This document shows, in pieces, positions 17,701 through 25,048 of a DNA stretch of 30,674 bases (position 1 is its first letter; every line of letters starts with the position of its first letter). Both the position numbers and the translations under genes were made by a program. Under the pieces are notes generated by a model. The model ran no database searches. It worked only from the letters and a program-made list of their open reading frames with translations, and had not been told where the DNA came from. Source of the DNA: CAYUBI01 sp964443005 (GTDB lineage Bacteria; Margulisbacteria; Riflemargulisbacteria; GWF2-35-9; CAYUBI01); contig CAYUBI010000012.1 of assembly GCA_964443005.1 (NCBI GenBank), positions 1 to 30,674 of the forward strand. Direction: 5' to 3'.

Positions 17701-17946
17701 ATTGATCTGAAGCCGCCGATCAACTGCTTTGCTTTCAATGAAATATTGACACAAAGAAATACTTAACTGATCAATTCGTTTATTAAGCATCAATGACTCC
17801 GAAATTATTTTATTGAACATGCCAATATCCCCATTAGTTAAAAATAAAATCGAGGAAGCAATCGATCTTATCGGAAGCTTATGCGATCTCTTGCTAAAGA
17901 TATCGACAAATAATATGAATAATTTCAGGACAAAAATAGCTGCCAA
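14782..17946 (-). CDS. GlnD-like HD-domain protein with two C-terminal ACT-like domains, lacking the nucleotidyltransferase domain
   Basis: Up to 1054 residues. From about residue 335 it follows the GlnD plan: FLEGLF (336-341), HFHAFTIDEHT (391-401, like GlnD YTVDEHT), the HD motif LAALLHDIGK (541-550) and LTLADRLG (622-629). Two ACT-like regions lie near 878-925 (LYVYGKDYLGLATDL) and 975-1030. Between the DEH and HD motifs there are about 140 residues, far more than in GlnD. Residues 1-330 show no GSDxD nucleotidyltransferase motif. It may be a uridylyl-removing or other HD phosphohydrolase controlled by small-molecule binding to ACT. The start is unsure: TTG 17946 has poor support, while ATG 17820 (1012 residues) has GGGGA upstream and avoids an odd hydrophobic leader. 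Confidence 0.7.
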   Translation of the reverse strand: MAAIFVLKLFILFVDIFSKRSHKLPIRSIASSILFLTNGDIGMFNKIISESLMLNKRIDQLSISLCQYFIESKAVDRRLQINVSNMLALFYETVQCSVAKYGISETKLFEYLAQQNIIPLTMGIDVFESVHFLSAINTAISTYMTHNPIVKNEFREIVFNMTYQTYNNEWSSLLFQPNKELNGYELSELLEQLRLITHTQNEKILQQEFYRNIDVLMGATRLLSAVLIKNSEAWKRLPCEGEMTAELNHYYDVLLPSPIKFRTAFIAMAPFTAFNQMGHIDEANIIDPKVYSPEDILNLSLYSALSSCSISFTLEQACIAGVRKVTSLQPRHYQQFLEGLFIAIEKNKFYMYLSFLNKIGYLSLLFSPSLNESKNSEISWGNIEGKCMVEHFHAFTIDEHTMQVLRALELLFAVSHFKEKVKETTVGQWNRQSITDLILPTISQFEHLNYYRESAEFKLLKTVSYLINANQYLNYILPYIQLVESTTSETWPFFNQQNIMDDDYIYFRNKEVSVVLEIFFKFAPAGIQTDSLYETKKSVILAALLHDIGKASIQKGNHEQVTAENIEPLLKPFALSHDTIHRVTQLTLYHSVINHLPATDDNNPIDELLASLISDFDALTWLTLADRLGCANQIESNITQAVIDSFLSKVKAVHEYQQQDHSIDAFIYGAKTLFRASGTAEVHQEVYAEYLLSCAKQMGPLYQRYRALSLNQLSLDIQNIKKRKINSTLLKDPRAFLFVYQPMPLLEPHDIYQLINPVDAFAVEFVALLRNFGYVDEHDEIIDPVQWGSTQSVDELKLLFQGQYGDNFNQFYDFFRYPVSIIIEKLKSLHLIDMNCRLIKNADACIAYNGEIIAEFLSDTQNKDIVDYFSCKTNRHTQQLYVYGKDYLGLATDLVQFLHYHHVKPHGIQFFTGKKGEVIDIITLPKGNSDAHRYMNIFFKTVMNNQSEAILTHVDIQKNIFSLEEDQSLAHPTNVSFALLQDQYIISISYSDTQDLRLFAKMANFFKENQLNILYASLNVTTIGLLFQFSIAKPFEKTESVMNIRDLVKKIKSV

Positions 17947-17984
17947 TCCTATTGTGTATTGACCCTAGCCTATTAATTATTTCA

Positions 17985-18003
17985 CAACTCGTTTTATGAG
18001 TTG
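17985..18003 (+). promoter_or_regulatory. Dyad overlapping the -35 box upstream of the rsbV-like gene (possible operator)
   Basis: CAACTC (17985-17990), a 7-nt centre, and GAGTTG (17998-18003) are a perfect inverted repeat. The right arm overlaps the TTGCAA -35 hexamer of the predicted promoter. The position fits a repressor or activator site, but no regulator is identified. Confidence 0.35.
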
Positions 18004-18029
18004 CAACTTCTAACCGGATACGATATGAT
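18001..18029 (+). promoter_or_regulatory. Predicted sigma70-type promoter of the rsbV-rsbW-to-tonB run
   Basis: TTGCAA (18001-18006), a 17-nt spacer, and TATGAT (18024-18029), about 30 nt before the ATG at 18065. It is the best promoter seen for the seven genes that follow, which have no intergenic space longer than 18 nt. Confidence 0.6.
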
Positions 18030-18064
18030 AAACGTAACATCCTAACCAAGAAAAAGAGGCATTT

Positions 18065-18424
18065 ATGGTACTGGACTTATCCGTTAGTGTTAGATCTGAA
18101 AAAGGAATTCCAGTGATTGATATCTCTGGAGAAATCGATGTATATACGTATCCCCGGTTAAGTGAAACGCTGAACGAAGTTCTTCTTGGAAAAGGGATTA
18201 CAGATGTTATTCTTAATTTGAAAGACGTTAAATATATTGACAGCACTGGCTTAGGTGTCATTGCAAATGGAGCGAATAAATTAGCGCAAAAACAAGGTTT
18301 TGTTACGATCATTCATGCTAATCCGCAAGTAAAGAAAATTCTTGAAGTTTCCGGACTATTCAAAGCCAATTTCAAACTTTTTGATGATGAAACTCGAGCA
18401 TTGTTAGATATTTCAAATAAATAG
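18065..18424 (+). CDS. STAS-domain anti-sigma factor antagonist (RsbV/SpoIIAA-like)
   Basis: 119 residues, a single STAS domain of normal length. The conserved motif YIDSTGLGV (57-65) holds the phosphorylatable Ser60, and VIDISGEIDVYTYPRL (17-32) is the family's N-terminal signature. In partner-switching systems the unphosphorylated form binds the anti-sigma kinase and frees the sigma factor. The cognate kinase is encoded 18 nt downstream. ATG 18065 has AGAGG about 6 nt upstream. No sigma factor or PP2C phosphatase gene is present in this window. Confidence 0.9.
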   Translation: MVLDLSVSVRSEKGIPVIDISGEIDVYTYPRLSETLNEVLLGKGITDVILNLKDVKYIDSTGLGVIANGANKLAQKQGFVTIIHANPQVKKILEVSGLFKANFKLFDDETRALLDISNK

Positions 18425-18442
18425 TCGAGAGGATTATTTCTG

Positions 18443-18877
18443 ATGAAACCGCCAATTAAAGTTCAACTAATTATCCCCAACATTTCTGAATTTGTAGGCG
18501 TTGCACGACTAACAGTTTCTGGCGTAGCAAATCGAATGCAATTTACGCATGAAGAAATTGAAGACATCAAAATTGCAGTTAGCGAAGCATGTACTAATGC
18601 AGTTCAATATGCTTATGGTGATCAGACAAACAACATTACCCTTGATTTCTACAATTTCGAAGATCGCTTAGAGATTCATGTAATCGACCAAGGAATTGGC
18701 TTTGATATTGACGACAAACCCAGCACGCAGTCTGATGATCCCAACAAAATCGGTTTAGGCTTAGGTATCGTTTTTATGAAATCTTTAATGGACACTGTTA
18801 GCTATATTTCAGCTAAAGGAAAAGGGACCACAGTTATTCTCACAAAAAAATTAGGCTCCAAGGATACACACGCTTGA
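18443..18877 (+). CDS. Anti-sigma factor serine kinase (RsbW/SpoIIAB-like, GHKL ATPase)
   Basis: 144 residues. The N-box is SEACTNAVQYAYG (47-59, Asn52 for Mg2+), the G1 box VIDQGIGFD (80-88, Asp82 for adenine) and the G2 box GLGLGIVFMK (104-113). GKGTTV (126-131) follows. This matches RsbW-type kinases, which bind a sigma factor and phosphorylate the STAS partner encoded just upstream. SD GAGAGGA lies before ATG 18443. Its stop overlaps the next start as TTGA (18874-18877). Confidence 0.9.
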   Translation: MKPPIKVQLIIPNISEFVGVARLTVSGVANRMQFTHEEIEDIKIAVSEACTNAVQYAYGDQTNNITLDFYNFEDRLEIHVIDQGIGFDIDDKPSTQSDDPNKIGLGLGIVFMKSLMDTVSYISAKGKGTTVILTKKLGSKDTHA

Positions 18878-19062
18878 TCGCAGTTATCGGATTACTTAAT
18901 TTAATAGCCATTGGAATAGGCACAATGTTAATCAACCTTTCTGAAGGTGAATCAACAATTAGTATGGTATCTTTTTGGATTGGAATTATTATTATTGTAG
19001 CCAGTCTTTATTTTATGGGCATTGCATTGTTTATGCCTAAAATGGCTGGATTAACCCCTTAA
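18874..19062 (+). CDS. Small two-TM membrane protein of unknown function
   Basis: 62 residues from TTG 18874, overlapping the kinase stop by 4 nt. Two hydrophobic helices (about 2-20 and 32-54) are separated by a short acidic loop (NLSEGEST). I recognise no family. The tight overlap with the anti-sigma kinase gene and the 18-nt gap to the MerR-DegV gene suggest it is a real member of the operon. It might anchor or sense for the partner-switching module, but that is only inference. Alternative: non-coding filler, less likely given the hydrophobic pattern and overlap. Confidence 0.6.
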   Translation: MIAVIGLLNLIAIGIGTMLINLSEGESTISMVSFWIGIIIIVASLYFMGIALFMPKMAGLTP

Positions 19063-19080
19063 AATTACAAGGAAAAACTG

Positions 19081-20217
19081 ATGACTCAGTCTTCGTCTAC
19101 AGATATTTTCACAGTCAAGCAGTTAACGGAACGTTTACATATAACATCACGAACTTTACGTTATTGGGAAGAAGAGGGCTTACTAGCAGACGTACGACGA
19201 ACCTCTACAAATCGGCGTTACTATTCGCAAAACGATGTGGCGCGACTTAACAAAATTCTCGAAATGAAACATTCGGGTTATACGCTAGATCAAATCAAGG
19301 CACGTCTGAAAACTATTGACGACCTAATGCCTACACAACTACAAACACGTTCGTCAATTAGACTAGTTGTTGACAGCACTGCCTCATTATCAACAGAAGT
19401 TCAAATTGCCAATGAAATTGATGTACTACCGCTATATATTTCAGTAGGCGACCATTTATATAGGGATGGCATTGATATAAATACAACAAAATTTTATGCT
19501 GCATTTAACGCTAATGCAACGCAATCAATTACAACATCGCCAATCACAATCGACGACTTTAATCGATATTATATGGCATCCATTGCTACAGGAACAACCT
19601 GCATCCTCGTGTTAACTTTATCTGCAATGCTAAGCGAAACCTATACAAATGCAATTAAAGCAGCAAAAGACATTCGACATGCACGGATTGAAGTCATTGA
19701 TACCCAGTCATCTGGTCTAGCAATTGGGCTAATTATTGTTGAATTAGCCAAACGACTCAAAGCAGGTGCATCTTTTGATGAATTAATTGTTGATGCAACT
19801 CGATTTGTTAATGCAGGTTGGCAAATTTTCTCAGTCAAATCTCTAGAAAGCCTTATTCGCCTTGGACGAATTTTTCAAATGCCAACACAACATTTTATTC
19901 TAAAAACCATGCTGGACTTTCGCCCAGTATTTGTCATTCAATCTGGTATTTTTGATGTAATCGATCGCGTCAACACTCTTGATTTGGCAATGATTTTAAT
20001 AAAAAGCGAGCTGGATCAATTTATTCGAGATCACACCTCAACATTATTGGCTATTGGCATTTCGCATTCACTACTCGAAAAAGAAACGCTTGACCTACAG
20101 TCCTATTTAAAGGCACAATACCCTTTAGCAGAGATTATCATTAGTGAAGGGAGTTTAATTCTAACGTGTCATTTAGGCCCACAAACTATTGCAGTAGCGC
20201 CACTTTTTTCATTGTAA
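19081..20217 (+). CDS. MerR-type HTH fused to a DegV fatty-acid-binding domain
   Basis: 378 residues. Residues about 9-85 are a MerR winged helix: FTVKQLTERLHITSRTLRYW (10-29), then EEEGLL and RRYYSQNDVARL (45-56). Residues about 92-378 are a DegV (EDD-fold) domain: LVVDSTASLS (95-104), then TTSPITIDDF, IDTQSSGLAIG, SVKSLESLIRLGRI (in place of the usual xVxxLxYLxxGGRI) and a C-terminal GPQTIAVA. DegV/FakB proteins bind fatty acids for phosphorylation by FakA. Here the domain could instead be the sensor for a lipid-responsive DNA-binding regulator. ATG 19081 follows ACAAGGAA. The last ~50 nt overlap the next predicted gene. Confidence 0.85.
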   Translation: MTQSSSTDIFTVKQLTERLHITSRTLRYWEEEGLLADVRRTSTNRRYYSQNDVARLNKILEMKHSGYTLDQIKARLKTIDDLMPTQLQTRSSIRLVVDSTASLSTEVQIANEIDVLPLYISVGDHLYRDGIDINTTKFYAAFNANATQSITTSPITIDDFNRYYMASIATGTTCILVLTLSAMLSETYTNAIKAAKDIRHARIEVIDTQSSGLAIGLIIVELAKRLKAGASFDELIVDATRFVNAGWQIFSVKSLESLIRLGRIFQMPTQHFILKTMLDFRPVFVIQSGIFDVIDRVNTLDLAMILIKSELDQFIRDHTSTLLAIGISHSLLEKETLDLQSYLKAQYPLAEIIISEGSLILTCHLGPQTIAVAPLFSL

Positions 20218-22013
20218 TATTTTATTACTTGTTAATGCCGTGTATTTACGCAGATATTTTGCCATTAACATCTATTGATAATGAGTTAAAAGATCATCAT
20301 TATTACTCGCCAGTTCCATGGCTTGAGCATCTCAACAACAGACTATATAATCAGCCGTATTCCCCAACAAACTATTCCCTTGAATGGTTATATAATCAAG
20401 GACAAGAGAATGATCTACTTGCGGAATTTCAGCAAAAAATCAATCATAACGAATCCATATCTGACAATGACAGATATCGTGTAGCTGTAATTGCACTTAA
20501 ACAACAACAACTAAGTCTAGTTGATGAAATCATTAAAACAACAACTCTACCTACAACAACCAATCGGCTCTTACATCTTTTATTAACTGCTGAAACAAGC
20601 TATGCTAATCAACGCACAGAAACACTCATGGCGATTCTTCCTTCAATTAACGAACAAATTGAACTACCTACAGATTTAAAGGAACGATATCGCTTAATGA
20701 ACATCCAATTTAAAAACCTAAATCAACAAATCATTTCCTCTCATGATAAGCATCCACTTGACAACTATTATCGTGCATGGGCTTTATTAGCAAACAAAAA
20801 CTATACTGAAGCTATAACATTGTTTGAATCGCTGAGTTCTAGCAACGCCTTTGACCGAGCTGAACAAGAAACAATTTTGTTTGGCCGTGCAATGGCTTTT
20901 CATCTAGCAAAAAAATATGAGAAATCCTTAATCTTATTTCAACAACTAAAACAAACATTAACAGTCAATGATCTAATGATTGAATCCGAATTTCGAATTT
21001 CAGAAGCCGAGTTCAACCTAAAACACTGGGATTCAGTCATAAAAAACAGTCTATTATTTGTTACTAATCATCCAGCTACGCCCTTTATGTCATATATCAA
21101 TTATTTCTTAGGAATTGCACTACATCATACAAACCGGTACGCAGAAAGTTATGGCTTTCTTGAAAAAAAACTACCTAACGATGTTCAAAATATTAGCAAA
21201 TTTTATTTAGGCGAAGATTATTATCATCTTAATAAATTCGACTTAAGCATTAAAAATTATCAACTAGTCGTATGGCCCTATGATGATTTAGCCAATTATG
21301 GATTAGGCTGGTGTTTTTACAAAAAGAAAAACTTTATTCAAGCTATTGCCGCCTTTAATGCAGTTCATTTTGAGCGTCATCCAGAATTAGAATATCATGT
21401 AAAATTCAAAATAGCCGGATGTTACTATTATCTAGAAAATTATGCTATGGCTCAACGCACGTACCGTAGTCTCTTTGATTTGCCAAATCTAACAAAAAAT
21501 CGAATTCATGAAATTCAACTTGCGTTGGCTCTAACTAATCAAAAGCTAAGATTAGTCAGCCAAGCTATTACGCTACTGAACGACATACTTTCAGATAGCC
21601 CTTCGCTTGAAAACAATATTGAAGCACGGCAAGAACTGGCAAATATCTATTTCAATCAAAAACAATATCTATTAGCTATTCATGAATTTACACGCTTAGA
21701 AGCTATGGTGACTGATCCCGTACAAAAACAACGCGAAAGCCTTAAAAAAGCAGCGTGCTATTACAATCAACAACAATATACCGAAGCACTTGCAATACAA
21801 ACTAAACTAATTTCCGCACCTGCATCTGATGAAATTAAAATTGATGCATTGGCTGGCAAAGTAGATGCTTTAATGGCACTTAGCGAATATGACCAAGCCA
21901 GAACAATGGCAAAAGAACTGGATCAATTAACCGGTGGATTGTTACGTAATGATATTGAAGATCGCATTCAACGCGAGCAAATATCAATAACTGAAAACCG
22001 AAAGAAGCCCTAA
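20166..22013 (+). CDS. Exported TPR-repeat protein
   Basis: About 615 residues. From GTG 20166 the N-terminus would be a signal peptide (hydrophobic FFIVIFYYLLMPCIYA, cleavage before DILPL). AGGGAG lies 12 nt upstream. The start overlaps the degV end by 52 nt. The ATG at 20235 would cut off most of the hydrophobic stretch and is less likely. The region about 200-600 consists of degenerate tetratricopeptide repeats with typical W/Y-A-G-A-Y/F patterns, for example YYRAWALLANKNYTEAITLF and LGWCFYKKKNFIQAIAAF. It is probably a periplasmic scaffold. The next gene begins 4 nt after its stop and encodes a putative outer-membrane barrel, followed by TonB, so these three probably work together in the envelope. 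Confidence 0.78.
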   Translation: MSFRPTNYCSSATFFIVIFYYLLMPCIYADILPLTSIDNELKDHHYYSPVPWLEHLNNRLYNQPYSPTNYSLEWLYNQGQENDLLAEFQQKINHNESISDNDRYRVAVIALKQQQLSLVDEIIKTTTLPTTTNRLLHLLLTAETSYANQRTETLMAILPSINEQIELPTDLKERYRLMNIQFKNLNQQIISSHDKHPLDNYYRAWALLANKNYTEAITLFESLSSSNAFDRAEQETILFGRAMAFHLAKKYEKSLILFQQLKQTLTVNDLMIESEFRISEAEFNLKHWDSVIKNSLLFVTNHPATPFMSYINYFLGIALHHTNRYAESYGFLEKKLPNDVQNISKFYLGEDYYHLNKFDLSIKNYQLVVWPYDDLANYGLGWCFYKKKNFIQAIAAFNAVHFERHPELEYHVKFKIAGCYYYLENYAMAQRTYRSLFDLPNLTKNRIHEIQLALALTNQKLRLVSQAITLLNDILSDSPSLENNIEARQELANIYFNQKQYLLAIHEFTRLEAMVTDPVQKQRESLKKAACYYNQQQYTEALAIQTKLISAPASDEIKIDALAGKVDALMALSEYDQARTMAKELDQLTGGLLRNDIEDRIQREQISITENRKKP

Positions 22014-22017
22014 TATC

Positions 22018-23526
22018 ATGCAACAATGGATCAAACTTGCCTTAAGTATCACGATTATCCTTAGCTTTCCAATTTTTGCTATTGATGAAAAATTATCACT
22101 GGATCTTCCAGAAATTTATATTACAGCCAAAGATCTTAGTAAAACATTTATTACAATCAAAGAACAAGTAATTCTTGATACTCTAGTTACAACACAAAGC
22201 AATATATCACGGTTTAACAAACCTTTATTTTATAAACTAGGAACTGCAAATTTACAATCATTCATCCCTAATAGCCTGCCAGAAGCTTACACGCGAATTT
22301 CAGGAGAACTTGGACTACCCAATCATTTTATTGCGTCGCTTCGACACAGTTTTCATTTTAATACTATTCCCTATGTTCTAGACCTACGCGCCTATAATTC
22401 AGCAATTGATTTTCAAGCCGAACCTATCAACGATCTTAGCGTACTAGCAGCTGCATCTTGGCTACAACCCTCGGGCAATTCTATTGATAGTATCTTGTCC
22501 TTTCGAAACAAAAAACTTGGAGCAAGTGAATGGAATGCCCTTTCTCTCGGTGGAGCAATGCAGCACATCTTTCTGGATGTACCTATTGATTCAGGATTAT
22601 TAATCGATTACACAGGATACAACAGCTTTGCTGGACAAAGTGCAGGTGCGATTTCTGCAGTTCAGCTAAACAGCAAAATGACAACCCAGGGATGGTTTAA
22701 TATGCATTATTTTTCAACACAAGCCCTGTTGTTTAATGCTTCTGCAAAATCAACATTAGCATTGCGAATACTTGCCAAAGAAAACGAAACCAGCCTGTAT
22801 CACGTTGGTTTTTCATTTTGGAATACTGCAATTGCCTTTGATTTGGGTTACAAGCAAACATGGCTAATAACAGGAAATGCCACAACTTATTTAAACCTAA
22901 CCTCTCACCGAGATTTTTTAGATCCAACAGAAGGAACAAATACTCCATTTTATGAAATTAACCCAAATTCAGAACCTGCATTCCCCTATTTTGCTGCAAG
23001 TTATGGGCAACAAAAACTATCATTATCTAAAGAAATAGTAGCTGGATGGGAGATTTATACCACACTTTATGATCAATACCGTGCGCTCATGGATTTGGAT
23101 AATGATGGTTATTTTGCTTACGAAAATATGGGCAAAATGATTGTTTATGGAGGAAAAGCTAATGCAGAATTTCTAATATCCTCAAATTTACAGTTAACTG
23201 GAACAATCAATCTTCCACTATTTAGCAATCAAACCTACAACCAATGGAATCCATTCCTTAAAACCAAATTAGCATATCAACCTGCAAAAAACACAACTAT
23301 TGATATCAATATGTCCTATTTCTTAACTGAAGTGAGTAACCCCGGACAAAATAAACCAAATTTTTTTGATGCTGCAATCAACGGTTCATATCAAGCAGAC
23401 AATCAACTTCGAATATATAGCTCATTACTAAACATATTTAGTTCAGGAAGCGTATTGTATCGCAGTTCAGTAGATCACAAGCGTGGCGATCTAACATTAC
23501 TAATAGGTGTTGAATGGAACCTTTAA
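22018..23526 (+). CDS. Predicted outer-membrane beta-barrel protein (TonB-linked, no plug seen)
   Basis: 502 residues with a clear signal peptide (IKLALSITIILSFPIFA, cleaved before IDEKLSL). The mature N-terminus carries LDLPEIYITAKDLSKT, similar in tone to the N-terminal region of TonB-dependent receptors (PEIxVTA). The rest alternates polar and aromatic residues as in beta-barrels and ends in the strand LTLLIGVEWNL. No recognisable plug domain is present and the length is short for a TonB-dependent receptor. Its stop overlaps the tonB-like start. Being between a TPR protein and TonB suggests an energised outer-membrane export or import function; I cannot name the substrate. Confidence 0.65.
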   Translation: MQQWIKLALSITIILSFPIFAIDEKLSLDLPEIYITAKDLSKTFITIKEQVILDTLVTTQSNISRFNKPLFYKLGTANLQSFIPNSLPEAYTRISGELGLPNHFIASLRHSFHFNTIPYVLDLRAYNSAIDFQAEPINDLSVLAAASWLQPSGNSIDSILSFRNKKLGASEWNALSLGGAMQHIFLDVPIDSGLLIDYTGYNSFAGQSAGAISAVQLNSKMTTQGWFNMHYFSTQALLFNASAKSTLALRILAKENETSLYHVGFSFWNTAIAFDLGYKQTWLITGNATTYLNLTSHRDFLDPTEGTNTPFYEINPNSEPAFPYFAASYGQQKLSLSKEIVAGWEIYTTLYDQYRALMDLDNDGYFAYENMGKMIVYGGKANAEFLISSNLQLTGTINLPLFSNQTYNQWNPFLKTKLAYQPAKNTTIDINMSYFLTEVSNPGQNKPNFFDAAINGSYQADNQLRIYSSLLNIFSSGSVLYRSSVDHKRGDLTLLIGVEWNL

Positions 23527-24278
23527 TGAACGATAAAAAACCGTATTCTGTTTCATTTCTTTCATCAATTTTTTTTCATCTTCTTTTGTTTCTATTATTA
23601 TTTCTAATTCCAATGAATTTATCCCATGTTCAACAAATTGAAACCTTATATGAAGTCAGTGTTCTTAATATTTATGAATCTAGCGCAAGCATTATCGAAA
23701 CACCAACATCTGTACAAGCACCCAGCCCTCAAACTGTAAAATCCGGTCCAGAAAAAAACAAACAAAAAGCAAAAAAATCTATAGAAACACCTCAAAATCA
23801 AGTCACCCTGCCTCGTGCACCTCAAAACGCGAAACCAGAAATAAGAATTGCACCGAAACAAGAACTGCTGACTATTTCGCCAAAAATTGTTCCTACCGAA
23901 AATATCAGTGCTTTAGCTGAAGCAACAATGAATGAAATGATTGTGAGCAGTAGCCTGATCAGTGACGGCGATTCCACACAAAAATCCTCTGCAGAAATAT
24001 TTGGTCCTGCAGCAAAACGTGGTCTTGTTAGTACTGTTTTACCTGCATATCCAGAATGGGCACAAAAACAAGGCATTGAAACTGAAGTCAAACTTAAATT
24101 TTGGGTCACACCTATAGGAAAAGTTAAAGAAGTTGAAACAATTGGATCATCAGGATATTATCGACTCAATCAATTAGCAGTCAGTACCATGAAAAATTGG
24201 ATTTTCGAAAAGCTTGACCCCAGATTGCCACAAATCGATCAATGGGGAGAAATTACATTCTTTTTCATGCTAGAATAA
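23526..24278 (+). CDS. TonB-family energy-transducing protein
   Basis: 250 residues from ATG 23526, which overlaps the previous stop as TAATG; an in-frame ATG at 23514 adds four residues. Layout: a single N-terminal membrane anchor (about residues 8-27, SFLSSIFFHLLLFLLLF), a Pro/Lys/Gln-rich periplasmic linker (about 55-110), and a C-terminal TonB domain. The last contains AYPEWAQKQGIETEVKLKFW, then VTPIGKVKEVETIGSSG and an LNQLAVSTMKNWIF helix. It would transmit inner-membrane proton-motive energy to an outer-membrane partner, most simply the barrel encoded just upstream. No exbB or exbD is visible in this window, so they must be elsewhere or absent. Confidence 0.85.
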   Translation: MNDKKPYSVSFLSSIFFHLLLFLLLFLIPMNLSHVQQIETLYEVSVLNIYESSASIIETPTSVQAPSPQTVKSGPEKNKQKAKKSIETPQNQVTLPRAPQNAKPEIRIAPKQELLTISPKIVPTENISALAEATMNEMIVSSSLISDGDSTQKSSAEIFGPAAKRGLVSTVLPAYPEWAQKQGIETEVKLKFWVTPIGKVKEVETIGSSGYYRLNQLAVSTMKNWIFEKLDPRLPQIDQWGEITFFFMLE

Positions 24279-24433
24279 ACAAGAAAGCAGGTGTTCCCCG
24301 TTTTAAAAAAACTAAACATTTTAATTTCATAGTGGATAAATTGAAACTGTTGTCGATATATTGGTAACAAATTAACAACACTCAGTCAATTCGCATTCAG
24401 CGACACGATTATATTATAAAGGAGGTGACTAAC

Positions 24434-24991
24434 ATGAAAAAGATAATTATCTCTCTTTTAGCTTTAACGTTATGTGCACAATTGAGTTTTTCTGAAAACT
24501 TTGGTGGATTTAATGCTCAGATTAATGTTGATCCATCAACGAACATTACCATTTCAACAGGAGACTTCAAAATTGCATCCATAACATCCACAACTAATCC
24601 TGCAGGTATCGGCAGCACCACATTATCTGTACAAACCAATCTTCTAAACTGGAACGTACATGTTTATGGCAATTACAATATCGGAGGATTAGTTCGGTTT
24701 ATTTCTAGCGGCAATGTAGACACAACCAAAAATATTCCGCTTTATATTCAAGCTGTAACAGCAAATACTGCCATTGGATCTTTCACTAAATCCTTAGCAA
24801 CGTCAGATACAGACTCGCCTAATGTAACTGTAATTAGTAAAAGAACCGCTGATTCAAGCTCATGGAACTGGAATACATGGACAAGCTATGATGTATATCT
24901 GAAAATTAAAAACTTTTCTGACATGGATCCAAGCAAATTGCCAAGAGGTCTTTATATGAACTATTTCAACGTCAAAATAGTTGAAGAATAG
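24434..24991 (+). CDS. Small exported protein of unknown family, possibly a secreted structural subunit
   Basis: 185 residues. ATG 24434 has a strong GGAGG 8 nt upstream; a GTG at 24425 would lie on the Shine-Dalgarno site itself. A standard signal peptide (MKKIIISLLALTLCAQLSFS) is followed by a Ser/Thr/Asn-rich, mostly beta-pattern domain (NITISTGDFKIASI, then WNVHVYGNYN and YDVYLKIKNF). There are no cysteines in the mature part. I do not recognise a family. It is followed after a strong hairpin by a gene for an Ig-fold, PapD-like protein, so it may be a surface or fibre subunit; that is inference from context. It ends at TAG 24989-24991. Confidence 0.7.
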   Translation: MKKIIISLLALTLCAQLSFSENFGGFNAQINVDPSTNITISTGDFKIASITSTTNPAGIGSTTLSVQTNLLNWNVHVYGNYNIGGLVRFISSGNVDTTKNIPLYIQAVTANTAIGSFTKSLATSDTDSPNVTVISKRTADSSSWNWNTWTSYDVYLKIKNFSDMDPSKLPRGLYMNYFNVKIVEE

Positions 24992-25007
24992 TTAATCAAC
25001 CAAAACC

Positions 25008-25048
25008 AGCAATGACCTTTCAAAATTCTTTTTTGAAAGGTCATTGCT
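25008..25048 (+). terminator. Perfect 18-bp hairpin after the small exported-protein gene
   Basis: Arms 25008-25025 and 25031-25048 are perfectly complementary (agcaatgacctttcaaaa and its reverse complement) with a 5-nt loop. It begins 17 nt after the stop codon. There is no U-tract beyond it, though the upper stem is A/T-rich. It may end or attenuate transcription, or stabilise the 3' end of an abundant mRNA. Confidence 0.65.
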
